NCBI GenBank assembly: GCA_947476275.1
Contig: CANJPQ010000021.1
Span: 1 to 64,000, forward strand
Direction of reading: 5' to 3'
From: Fidelibacterota bacterium
Lineage (GTDB): Bacteria > Pseudomonadota > Alphaproteobacteria > Rhodospirillales > Rhodospirillaceae
DNA length: 64,000 nucleotides
Position 1 is the stretch's first letter; each line of letters opens with the position of its first letter. This document shows positions 46,376-54,354 of this stretch, piece after piece. A program made the translations under genes and the position numbers. A model generated the notes under the pieces. It did not search any database and was not told the DNA's origin. It saw nothing but the letters and a program-made list of their open reading frames with translations.

Positions 46376-47917
46376 TCAGCGGGCGCGCAAGACAGTCTTC
46401 AGGACTTTCCCGTTGGCGTTGCGCGGCAAGGCATCAATCGCCGCAACGTCCTTCGGGATCTTATACGCCGCCAGTTTCCCCTCGCAGAATGCCGCGATGT
46501 CATCCGCTGACAGTGCCGCGCCCGGTCTCAGCACCACCACGGCCTTGAGGCGTTCGCCCCATTTCTCGTCCGGCACGCCGATCACGGCCACATCGGCGAC
46601 GGCGGGATGCTGGAACAGGACCTCCTCCACCTCGCGCGGGTAGATGTTCACGCCGCCGGAGATCACCATGTCCTTCTTGCGGTCGACGATATAGATGAAG
46701 CCTTCGTCGTCGCGCATCGCCAGATCGCCGACCGAGAGCCACCCATCGCGGAAGGTGGCCACCGTCTCCGCCGGCTTGTTCCAATAGCCGTTGTAGAAAT
46801 ACGGCGAGTTGGAGAACAGCTCGCCGACCTCGCCGGGGCCGACCTCGTTGCCCGCATCGTCGAGCAACTTCACCTGCGTATTGGGGAACGGCAAACCGAC
46901 GCAGCGTTGTTTGCGGAGCTGATCCTGCGGGCGCAGGTTGGTGACGATGCCGGCCTCCGTCGAACCGTAGGTCTCGTGCAGGATGCCGGGCCCGAAGTAA
47001 GCCACGATCTGCTCCTTCGTCGTTTGCGGCAAAGGCGCTGCATTACAGATGATGGTTTTGATCGGTGGAGTCCGGCATTCGTCGAGCACGGCATTCGGCA
47101 ACGCGAACATGCTGTGGAAGTGGGTCGGCACCATGAAGATGCCGGTGAACGGCCCTTCGCTGCTGCCGAACTTCAATTTCCGCAGGACCTGTTCGGCGTT
47201 ATAGCCATCGAGGATCTCCAGCATCCCGCCGAAGAACAGCACCGCCAGACTGTAGGCGATGCCTGCGCCGTGATTCATCGGCGTGATCGACAGGAACCGG
47301 TCGTCGGGGCCGTAGCAGCCGTATTCCACCGCCTTGCCGTAGAAGGTGAGGATGCGCGACCGGTGGGAGATCATCACGCCTTTCGGCTTCCCAGTCGTGC
47401 CCGAGGTGTAGGGGATGGTCCAGCAATCCCACTCGTTCACGGGCGGGCGCGGCTGCGGCGTGTTTGCGGCCACCAGCAGCGATTCGTAGTCCGCGCCGAT
47501 CTCGACGATGCGCGTGACGGTGGCGAAGGCCTGCGCCCGCAACGTCGGCGCAAGGGTGCTGTCGACGAACAGCACCTTGGCACGCGCGTCGTCGCAGATC
47601 GCTGCGATCTCGGCCGGCGTCAGGCGCGGATTGACCGTCGCCACCGGCACCCCCGCCGCCGGCAGGCCGCAGCAGATCTCGATGTAGGGCGTGCAGTTGC
47701 GCGCGGCGATGGCGGCGGTATCTCCTGGCGCGAGATGAAGCTCCGCGATGGCCGCGTCGGTCACGCGGTCCATCCGCGCGATCAGCTCGGCATAGGTGCG
47801 CTTCTCCGCACCGTGGATGACGGCGATCTTTTGCGGATGCCGCTGCATCGCGGCGCGCAGGCCCCCCGCCATGGTCATGGCGCGGAAGGACTCGGGTGGG
47901 AGCGGTCGTTCGGTCAT
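46376..47917 (-). CDS. acyl-CoA synthetase (AMP-forming), class I adenylate-forming enzyme
   Basis: About 513 residues. P-loop IPYTSGTTGKPKGVMISHRS, motif YGSTEAGIVTNL, FRDGWLSVGDLAMRDDEGFIYIVDRKKDMVISGGVNIYPREVEE and the catalytic Lys in LPRNANGKVLKTVL are present. It activates an unknown carboxylic acid (aryl, fatty or related) to the CoA thioester. The start is ATG 47917; GTG 47926 gives three more residues. It lies upstream of the oxidase and monooxygenase on the same strand. Confidence 0.9.
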   Translation of the reverse strand: MTERPLPPESFRAMTMAGGLRAAMQRHPQKIAVIHGAEKRTYAELIARMDRVTDAAIAELHLAPGDTAAIAARNCTPYIEICCGLPAAGVPVATVNPRLTPAEIAAICDDARAKVLFVDSTLAPTLRAQAFATVTRIVEIGADYESLLVAANTPQPRPPVNEWDCWTIPYTSGTTGKPKGVMISHRSRILTFYGKAVEYGCYGPDDRFLSITPMNHGAGIAYSLAVLFFGGMLEILDGYNAEQVLRKLKFGSSEGPFTGIFMVPTHFHSMFALPNAVLDECRTPPIKTIICNAAPLPQTTKEQIVAYFGPGILHETYGSTEAGIVTNLRPQDQLRKQRCVGLPFPNTQVKLLDDAGNEVGPGEVGELFSNSPYFYNGYWNKPAETVATFRDGWLSVGDLAMRDDEGFIYIVDRKKDMVISGGVNIYPREVEEVLFQHPAVADVAVIGVPDEKWGERLKAVVVLRPGAALSADDIAAFCEGKLAAYKIPKDVAAIDALPRNANGKVLKTVLRAR

Positions 47918-47982
47918 CGGCGGCACTACTGCTCAAAAGAAGGCGACGTCAGCCGCCAGTTCATCATCTTTGGGGGCCTCCT

Positions 47983-48043
47983 GCACACCCTGTCACCGGG
48001 GTTTCCATCTTGCTGCCAGCTGCCAGTCAGGGTGTGCCCCGGT
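47983..48043 (+). promoter_or_regulatory. overlapping mutually exclusive stems in the ggt leader
   Basis: Stem A GCACACCCTG (47983-47992) pairs with CAGGGTGTGC (48028-48037). Stem B ACCGGGG (47995-48001), inside loop A, pairs with CCCCGGT (48037-48043). Both are perfect. Because the zero-base linker between A' and B' makes a pseudoknot sterically unlikely, they are best seen as alternative folds. They lie 46 bases before the ggt ATG in a gene-free stretch, consistent with a leader switch, but no known riboswitch motif is recognised. Confidence 0.4.
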
Positions 48044-48088
48044 CGCGGGCTATGTTATGCCAGCCTGGCCCACGATTAGGTATTCGCC

Positions 48089-49816
48089 ATGCGCCGCTTT
48101 GCCCCCGTCCTGCTTGCGTTTGTGTTCGCCCTGCCGGCGTTGGGTCAGGACTTCGCTTCGCCGGAAGCGGCCACCGGCCGCTCGGGCGAGAAGGGCGGCA
48201 CCGCTAAGCACTACATGGTCGTTGCCGCCAACCCCATCGCCGCAAAGGCCGGCGCGGACATCCTCGCCGCCGGCGGCACCGCCGTGGATGCGGCCATCAC
48301 CACCCAGCTCGTGCTCAACATGGTGGAGCCCCAGTCCTCGGGCCTCGGCGGCGGTGCCTTCATGGTGCTGTGGGATGCCAAGACAAAAGCGCTCACCTCC
48401 TTTGACGGCCGCGAGACCGCGCCGGCGGCGGCGAAGCCCGATCGCTTTATGACGGCCGACGGCAAGCCCATGGACCGCATGACCGCCGTTGTCGGCGGTC
48501 GCTCGGTGGGCGTGCCCGGTGTGCTGCGCATGCTGGAGATGGCGCACAAGCGCGGCGGCAAGCTGCCATGGGCAAAGCTGTTCGATCCGGCCATCCATAT
48601 CGCGGAAGACGGCTTCCCCATGTCGCCGCGATTGCACGAGCTGCTCGCCGGGGATCGGCCGTTGCGCACCATCGAGCCCGCCAAGTCGTTCTTCTACGAA
48701 GCCAACGGCGAACCCAAGGCGATCGGCACGCGGATCGTCAACCTGGCGTTTGCGAAAGTGCTGCGCACCATCGCCGCCAAGGGCGCCGATGCGTTCTATA
48801 CCGGCGAGATCGCCGACGACATTGTGCGCACCGTCACCACCGCGGCGAAGAATCCCGGCGACATCACCACCGCCGATCTTGCCGGCTATCGCGCCGTCGA
48901 GCGCGCGCCGCTGTGCGCGCCCTATCGCACGCACAAGGTGTGCAGCATGGGGCCGCCCACCTCCGGCGGCATCGGCGTCATCCAGGTGCTGGGCATGGTG
49001 GAGCGCTTCGACCTCGCCAAGTGGGGCCCGGACTCCGCCCAATCGTTCCATGTGCTGCTGGAGGCGAACCGCCTCGCCATCGCGGACCGCGCGGTCTACA
49101 TCGCCGATCCTGACGTCGTGCCGGGACCGACCGATGCGCTGATCGCGCCGGCCTACCTCGCGCAGCGCAGCGCGTTGATTCAGCTCGATGCGCGCATGCC
49201 GCAAGCGCCGCCGGGCAAGGTGCCGGTGAAGGGCGCGATGAATCTGGTGCCGGCGGCCAGCCCGGAACTGCCCTCCACCAGCCATTTCTCGATCGTCGAT
49301 CGCGCCGGCAATGCGGTGGCGATGACAACGTCGGTGGAGAACTCCTTCGGTTCGCGGCTGATGGTGGATGGCTTCCTTCTGAACAACACGCTGACCGATT
49401 TCTCCTACGACGAATCCGCCAAGGGCGAGACCGTGGCGAACGCAGTCGGTCCCAACAAGCGCCCGCGCAGTTCCATGGCGCCGACCATGGTGTTCGATGC
49501 CAAAGGCAAGCTCGAGATCGTCGTCGGTTCTCCGGGCGGTCCGGCCATTGTGGCGTTTGTCGCCAAGACGCTGGTGTCGATGATCGACTGGAAGATGACG
49601 CCGGCCCAGGCGACCGCTGCGCCTTACGCGATGGGTTTCGGCCGCATGGTCACGCTCGAGCCGGACCTCGCCAAGATCGAGGGCCCGCTGAAGGCCTTGG
49701 GTCACGAAATCCGCATCGGCGACTACCCGAGCGGCGTCCACGCCATTCGCATTACGCCGAAAGAAATCCAGGGCGGCGCCGATCCGCGCCGCGAAGGCAC
49801 GCCGGCCGGCGGTTAA
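48089..49816 (+). CDS. ggt: gamma-glutamyltranspeptidase (proenzyme)
   Basis: 575 residues. A signal peptide (1-20, ending ALG) is followed by the large subunit (HYMVVAANPIAAKAGADILAAGG, ETAPAAA). The autoprocessing/catalytic Thr lies in STSHFSIVDRAGNAVAMT at about residue 393, and the small subunit has NSFGS, NNTLTDFSYD and GSPGGPAIV. It cleaves itself and transfers or hydrolyses the gamma-glutamyl group of glutathione in the periplasm. Active-site geometry is intact. Its unusual leader structure is described separately. Confidence 0.92.
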   Translation: MRRFAPVLLAFVFALPALGQDFASPEAATGRSGEKGGTAKHYMVVAANPIAAKAGADILAAGGTAVDAAITTQLVLNMVEPQSSGLGGGAFMVLWDAKTKALTSFDGRETAPAAAKPDRFMTADGKPMDRMTAVVGGRSVGVPGVLRMLEMAHKRGGKLPWAKLFDPAIHIAEDGFPMSPRLHELLAGDRPLRTIEPAKSFFYEANGEPKAIGTRIVNLAFAKVLRTIAAKGADAFYTGEIADDIVRTVTTAAKNPGDITTADLAGYRAVERAPLCAPYRTHKVCSMGPPTSGGIGVIQVLGMVERFDLAKWGPDSAQSFHVLLEANRLAIADRAVYIADPDVVPGPTDALIAPAYLAQRSALIQLDARMPQAPPGKVPVKGAMNLVPAASPELPSTSHFSIVDRAGNAVAMTTSVENSFGSRLMVDGFLLNNTLTDFSYDESAKGETVANAVGPNKRPRSSMAPTMVFDAKGKLEIVVGSPGGPAIVAFVAKTLVSMIDWKMTPAQATAAPYAMGFGRMVTLEPDLAKIEGPLKALGHEIRIGDYPSGVHAIRITPKEIQGGADPRREGTPAGG

Positions 49817-49819
49817 GAA

Positions 49820-49868
49820 GCATTATCCGCGAAGTGGTCTTCCGGTTCGCCGGAGAGACTACGACTGA
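49820..49868 (+). repeat. intergenic repeat family copy 3
   Basis: GCATTATCCGCGAAGTGGTCTTCCGGTTCGCCGGAG-type sequence aligns with the repeats at 44781 (minus) and 60303. The inner stem GCGAA/TTCGC (49829-49833 with 49846-49850) is kept, while the outer stem has decayed. It lies directly after the ggt stop. Confidence 0.65.
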
Positions 49869-49876
49869 GAAATCAA

Positions 49877-50473
49877 CTAGCGCCCGCGCTGGATAACCTG
49901 GATCAGGTGACCGTCCGGATCGAAGGCGTACATCTGCTGCCCGTTGATCGCGCTGCCGTCCACGTCGATGCCGCTGAAACGTCCCGGGCTGCGGTGAAAG
50001 CGCGTGCCGATCTGGGCCAGGCGCTTATAGATCTCCTGGATGTCGGTCACTTCGATGACGATCACGATATCGCCGGTGCCAAGGGCTGCGAGATTGCCGC
50101 GCGCGCTGGCCAGCTTGGGCTTGTCGTAGGCAACCAAACTAATCATCCCACCCGCGCCACGCAGCGACACGGTACGCCCGACGGTCGGATCCGACGTCAG
50201 CGGAAGGTCGCCCGTACCGACCACGCCGCCTTGGTCGCTGGCGGTGGTGGTCCGGTCATAGGCCTTGGTGAGCCCGAGGCGCAGGTAGAAATCCAACGCC
50301 CGGTCGAGGTCTTCTACCAGCAATGTTGTCGCGCGCACCGTCGAGGGCGCATCCGCCGGCGCCGTAGGTGCGGCATTGCGCTGCTGCTGTGGCGCAGGCG
50401 CTTGCGGCGGGGCGGCAGCGGCGGTCAAGACTACGGCAAGGGCCAGCGCACTCGCGGCCTTCAGGAAACGCAT
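49877..50473 (-). CDS. secreted VOC (glyoxalase/bleomycin resistance) family protein
   Basis: 198 residues. A signal peptide (1-21, ending AAA) and a short Pro/Gln/Ala linker precede one VOC unit: VRATTLLVEDLDRALDFYLR-LGL, VSLRGAGGMISLVAYDKP, and the closing MYAFDPDGHLIQVIQR. Asp/Glu/His metal ligands are plausible but the second betaalphabetabetabeta half is divergent. Export is unusual for the superfamily. ATG 50473 follows AAGGAC; an extension to 50554 has no signal character. Confidence 0.82.
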   Translation of the reverse strand: MRFLKAASALALAVVLTAAAAPPQAPAPQQQRNAAPTAPADAPSTVRATTLLVEDLDRALDFYLRLGLTKAYDRTTTASDQGGVVGTGDLPLTSDPTVGRTVSLRGAGGMISLVAYDKPKLASARGNLAALGTGDIVIVIEVTDIQEIYKRLAQIGTRFHRSPGRFSGIDVDGSAINGQQMYAFDPDGHLIQVIQRGR

Positions 50474-50744
50474 CGGTTTGTCCTTATGGTGATCAAACGG
50501 AGGGCGGCCGTATTGTCTCAGGTCCCAGGAGGTTGATCCACAGGGTTGATCCACCGCTGCAGCGCCCGCGAGATGGCGGGACCGCGAAGCTTTCGCGGAT
50601 CAGCTTGTCATGATCCGTTTCGGGACAAAATCGTGTGTTGTCGGCCACGTGTTGTGGATTTGCCGCGCATTCCTGGCGGAGGACCCGCGCTTGCGGGCTT
50701 GAGCCCGGCGGGACGAGCCGTTAAACCATCCGTGTCTTTGGGGC

Positions 50745-52400
50745 ATGGGGTTTTCGGTTTTGTCTTCGGCGCGCGACAAGTTCGTAGCTTTCGCCTTCTG
50801 TTGGGCGGACGCCCTGATCGAAGTGGATCAGTCGCGCCGCATCCTCTTTGCCGTCGGCGCCACAAAGGCGCTCACCGGCGCGCGGCCCGAGGAACTGATC
50901 GGCAAGGACCTCAATGCGCTGATCGACCCGAAGGATCGCGTGCTCACCGACCAACTGCTCGAGATGACGGCCAAGCGCGGGCGCATCCACAACGTCGTCA
51001 TTCATTTCACGACGCCCGACGGCGCCCGGCATCCCGTGTCCTTCGCCGGGTACGTGATGCCCGACCTGAAGGACCACCACTTCCTTGCGTTCCGCTCGAC
51101 CGTCAGCCTGACCGAGGCCGGCGATGAAGAGGGCGTTGAGCGCGACAAGGAAACCGGCCTCCTCAGCGGCACTTCGTTCTCTGAGAAAGCCGTCCAGCAG
51201 CTGAAGGACAGCGCTGCGTCGGGCCAGCCGGCGGAAATGACCTTGGTCAATCTGCCGGGGTTCGAGAAATTCTACGAAACGCTCTCTGCGGACGAGCGGC
51301 AGGTATTCAAGAACACCGTCGGCACGACCCTGCGGGCGAATTCGATCGACGGCAACAGCGCCGGTGAAATCGGCGGCGGCAAGTTCGGCGTGGTCCACGC
51401 CGCCGGCCTCGACGTCGCCGCCCTGGAAAATACGATTGCCCAAGCCACGAAAGCGTTCGATCCCACCGGCAAGGGAATCGACGTGCAGGCCGGCACGGTG
51501 CAGATCGACACCAGCGATATCTCGGAAGAGGATCTGGCGAAGGGTTTGGCCTACACCATCAACCACTTCAAGGAGCAGGTCGGTGAGAAGTTCAACGTTA
51601 AGGACATCACCCAGAACATGAACGGGCTCGTGCAGGAGGCTGTGCAGTCCCTGAACAAGTTCCGCGGCATGGTGACCGGCAACGATTTCCAGATCGCCTT
51701 CCACCCGATCCTGCAAGTGCGCACCGGCGCGGTGCATCACTACGAAGCGCTGGTGCGATTCAATGGGCGCTACGAAGAATCGCCCTACAAGTACATCACC
51801 TTCGCCGAAGAGACCGGCCTGATCACCGAGTTCGACATCGCCATGATGCGCAAGTGCATCGAATGGCTGCGCAAGAACAAGGCCGACCGGGTCTCGATCG
51901 CCGTGAACATCTCGGGCCGTTCCGTCGACAGCGACGCCTACGGCCAGCAGCTCCATGCGCTGCTCGATACCGATACGTGGTTGAAGGACTTCTTGCTGTT
52001 CGAGATCACGGAATCCGCCCGCGTGGCCGATCTGCAGCGCGCCAACAACTTCGTGCAGTCCGTGCGCAACAAGGGCTTCCACGTCTGTCTCGACGATTTC
52101 GGCGCCGGCGCGGCCAGCTTCCAATACCTGAGCGTGTTGGAGGTCGACGTGGTGAAGCTCGATGGCAGCGCGGTACAGAATGCGCAAAAGGCGCCTAAGG
52201 GCCGCGCATTCATGAAGGCGCTCACCACGCTGTGCAAGACCATGAAGGTCGAGACCATCGCCGAAATGGTCGACAGCAAGGAAGCGCTCGAATTCGTGCG
52301 CGATTGCGGCGTGGACCATGTACAGGGCTGGCTGTTCGGCAAACCCGATCCGGACCCGTGGAGCTTCATCAAGAAGCTCGACCGCAGGCTGTTCAGCTAG
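50745..52400 (+). CDS. PAS - degenerate GGDEF - EAL domain protein (c-di-GMP phosphodiesterase)
   Basis: 551 residues. A PAS-like N-terminus (about 15-120: VDQSRRILFAVGATKALTGARPEELIGKDL) and a GGDEF-derived region (about 140-250), whose active site reads GEIGGGKFGVV and therefore cannot make c-di-GMP, precede an EAL domain (about 310-545). EAL catalytic residues are intact: the E of YEALVRF, N of VNISGRS, E of EITESA, DD of LDDFGAGAAS, K of VKLDGS, E of IAEMV, and Q of VQGWLFGKP. It is predicted to hydrolyse c-di-GMP in response to the PAS ligand. It is soluble and likely monocistronic. Confidence 0.9.
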   Translation: MGFSVLSSARDKFVAFAFCWADALIEVDQSRRILFAVGATKALTGARPEELIGKDLNALIDPKDRVLTDQLLEMTAKRGRIHNVVIHFTTPDGARHPVSFAGYVMPDLKDHHFLAFRSTVSLTEAGDEEGVERDKETGLLSGTSFSEKAVQQLKDSAASGQPAEMTLVNLPGFEKFYETLSADERQVFKNTVGTTLRANSIDGNSAGEIGGGKFGVVHAAGLDVAALENTIAQATKAFDPTGKGIDVQAGTVQIDTSDISEEDLAKGLAYTINHFKEQVGEKFNVKDITQNMNGLVQEAVQSLNKFRGMVTGNDFQIAFHPILQVRTGAVHHYEALVRFNGRYEESPYKYITFAEETGLITEFDIAMMRKCIEWLRKNKADRVSIAVNISGRSVDSDAYGQQLHALLDTDTWLKDFLLFEITESARVADLQRANNFVQSVRNKGFHVCLDDFGAGAASFQYLSVLEVDVVKLDGSAVQNAQKAPKGRAFMKALTTLCKTMKVETIAEMVDSKEALEFVRDCGVDHVQGWLFGKPDPDPWSFIKKLDRRLFS

Positions 52401-52427
52401 CGCCGCGATTCGTCACGCTCTTCTGTC

Positions 52428-52520
52428 ATCCCGGCGAAGGCCGGGATTCACTCGTCCACGCGCACGAGCGTTTTGAATGGCTTTTGCTCTCTGCGAAGTG
52501 GGCCCCGGCCTGCGCCGGGG
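52428..52520. repeat. REP-type hairpin pair (BIME-like)
   Basis: Two hairpins, ATCCCGGC-GAAG-GCCGGGAT (52428-52447) and CCCCGGC-CTGC-GCCGGGG (52503-52520), lie in the 150 bases after the EAL gene. The GTCATCCCGGCGAAGGCCGGGAT motif is widespread in proteobacterial intergenic DNA and is usually spread by REP-associated transposases. No REP transposase is in the window. Confidence 0.8.
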
Positions 52521-52550
52521 TGGCGATCGGTGATGTGGCGCCGTCCGCGC

Positions 52551-53438
52551 CTACGACATCGGGTTCGCTGGCGGGGCCGGTTCCGGCAAGGGGATGAACT
52601 CCTTGTTGTCCGCATCCGGCAGCTTCATGCGGCCAGCGCGCCAGTCGGCCTTGGCCTGCTCCAGACGTTCCTTCGACGACGACACGAAATTCCACTCAAT
52701 GAAGCGTTCGCCGACGGGATCGCCGCCGAGGATCATGACGGTCGCAGTCGTGACGGCGCTGATCGTCGCATCGCCCGCGCCGAACACCAGCATGTTGCCC
52801 TGCTCATACCGCTGCCCGTCGACCTCGATCGTGCCGCGCACGATATAGGCCGCGCGCTCCGCATACCCCGCAGGCGCGGCCACCGTCGCGCCGGGCTGCA
52901 GCTCGAAGTGCACATAGAACAGCGGCGAGTGCGTGACGATGTTGGAGCGCTTGCCGTAGGCCTCGCCGGCGATCAGGAGACCCGCGACGCCGGGCTCGCT
53001 GAAGCTCGGCATGTCGGACACCGCATAGTGATCGAAGCGCGGATCGGTTTCCTCGGCTTCGTTGGGCAGCGCGACCCAGGCTTGCAGGCCGTGAAGGCGG
53101 CCGCCGTTCTGCCGCAACCCGTCGAACCGCTCCGAATGCGTGATCCCGCGACCCGCCGTCATCCAATTCACCTCGCCGGGGCGGATGCCCATCGTCACGC
53201 CCACGCTGTCGCGATGCGTCATTTCACCGGCGAACAGGTAGGTGACGGTCGATAGCCCGATATGCGGGTGGGGCCGCACATCCATGGTGCGCGGGATATT
53301 CGGCGCGAGATCGAGGGGCCCCATGTGGTCGAGGAAGATAAACGGCCCGACCATGCGCCGCTTCGCGAACGGCAGGATGCGGCCGACATGGAAGCCGCCG
53401 AGGTCCTTCTGTCGCTCGGCAATCACCAGATCGATCAT
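52551..53438 (-). CDS. pirin family protein (bicupin)
   Basis: 295 residues. The N-terminal cupin has the metal ligands of pirins: PHPHIGLSTVTYLFAGEMTHRD with GRGITHSERF, and the start KRRMVGPFIFLDHMGP is typical. The C-terminal cupin lacks metal ligands. Pirins may act as quercetinase-like dioxygenases or redox regulators; function here unknown. It lies 3 bases downstream of sufE, so they are co-transcribed. Confidence 0.9.
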   Translation of the reverse strand: MIDLVIAERQKDLGGFHVGRILPFAKRRMVGPFIFLDHMGPLDLAPNIPRTMDVRPHPHIGLSTVTYLFAGEMTHRDSVGVTMGIRPGEVNWMTAGRGITHSERFDGLRQNGGRLHGLQAWVALPNEAEETDPRFDHYAVSDMPSFSEPGVAGLLIAGEAYGKRSNIVTHSPLFYVHFELQPGATVAAPAGYAERAAYIVRGTIEVDGQRYEQGNMLVFGAGDATISAVTTATVMILGGDPVGERFIEWNFVSSSKERLEQAKADWRAGRMKLPDADNKEFIPLPEPAPPANPMS

Positions 53439-53441
53439 CGG

Positions 53442-53885
53442 TCAGCCTCCCGCCATGGCGCGCGCGGATTCCTTGATACGGCCGACCATGGCGACAAATC
53501 CATTGCGCCGGTTGGGACTCAAATGTTGGTCGAGACCAAGCGCGCGGAATTCCTCTTCCGCATCCGTTGCCGCCACCTCTGCTGCCGGCTTGTGGGAGAA
53601 CAAGCTTGCGAGCACCGCGATCAGTCCTTTGACGATGCTGGAATCGCTGTCGGCGGTGAAGCGAAAGCTTTCCGCGGTGCCGCCGGGCACCAGCCACACC
53701 TGGCTCATGCAGCCGCGCACTTTGGTCGTCTCGGTCTTCCACGCGTCGGGAAGATCGGGCAGCTTGCGGCCGAGATCGATCAGATAGGCGTAGCGGTCGT
53801 CCCATTCGTCCAACAGAGCGAAGTTCTCTTTGAGTTCGTCAAAACTCAAAGACGGTTCGATCATTTCGGGGGCGGGCGCGTTCAT
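53442..53885 (-). CDS. sufE: SufE-family cysteine desulfuration protein
   Basis: 147 residues. The sulfur-acceptor Cys in KVRGCMSQVWLVPGG and the LDEWDDRYAYLIDLGRKLPDLPD motif are intact, and NRRNGFVAMVGRIKESARAM ends the fold. It accepts sulfur from SufS for Fe-S cluster assembly. No suf operon is here, and it is paired with pirin instead. It is divergent from arfB. Confidence 0.9.
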   Translation of the reverse strand: MNAPAPEMIEPSLSFDELKENFALLDEWDDRYAYLIDLGRKLPDLPDAWKTETTKVRGCMSQVWLVPGGTAESFRFTADSDSSIVKGLIAVLASLFSHKPAAEVAATDAEEEFRALGLDQHLSPNRRNGFVAMVGRIKESARAMAGG

Positions 53886-53930
53886 TCTGACCTAACCTAG
53901 GCAGCACGCGACGCCGTGCAAGGATTTTCG

Positions 53931-54353
53931 ATGCCGTTCGTGCCGATCACCAGCACCCTCCAGATCGACGAGGACGAGATCCAGCTTAGCTTCATCCGGG
54001 CAAGCGGCCCGGGCGGCCAGAATGTCAACAAAGTGTCGACGGCAGTGCAGTTGCGCTTCGATGCGCGGCGCTCGCCGTCCTTGCCCAATGCCGTGGCTGC
54101 GCGCCTGATCCGCCTTGCCGGGAAGAGGGCTACCACCGAGGGCGAGATCGTCATCACCGCGCAAAGCTTCCGCACGCAGGAGGCTAACCGCAAGGACGCG
54201 ATCGATCGCTTGATCGCGTTGATCCGTGACGCCACCCATGTTCCGAAAAAGCGCGTTGCGACAAAGCCGTCACGGGCGTCCAAGGAACGGCGCATCGACG
54301 GCAAAAAGAAGCGCAGCACCACCAAGCGCGGCCGGCAGGGCGGCTGGGACTAG
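53931..54353 (+). CDS. arfB: peptidyl-tRNA hydrolase ArfB-like (release-factor domain)
   Basis: 140 residues. The catalytic GGQ (RASGPGGQNVNKVSTAV) that hydrolyses peptidyl-tRNA and a basic C-terminal tail (KKRVATKPSRASKERRIDGKKKRSTTKRGRQGG) that enters the mRNA channel of stalled ribosomes are clear. There is no codon-recognition domain. ATG 53931 follows AAGGA at a good distance; the GTG at 53916 is rejected. The stop faces the ABC exporter stop one base away. Confidence 0.92.
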   Translation: MPFVPITSTLQIDEDEIQLSFIRASGPGGQNVNKVSTAVQLRFDARRSPSLPNAVAARLIRLAGKRATTEGEIVITAQSFRTQEANRKDAIDRLIALIRDATHVPKKRVATKPSRASKERRIDGKKKRSTTKRGRQGGWD

Positions 54354-54354
54354 C

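Noticed and set aside
47983-48043. Classical H-type pseudoknot or SAM-II riboswitch in the ggt leader
   Set aside because: The linker between the two 3' arms is zero bases and crossing a 9-bp stem this way is sterically poor; SAM-II conserved bases are absent.
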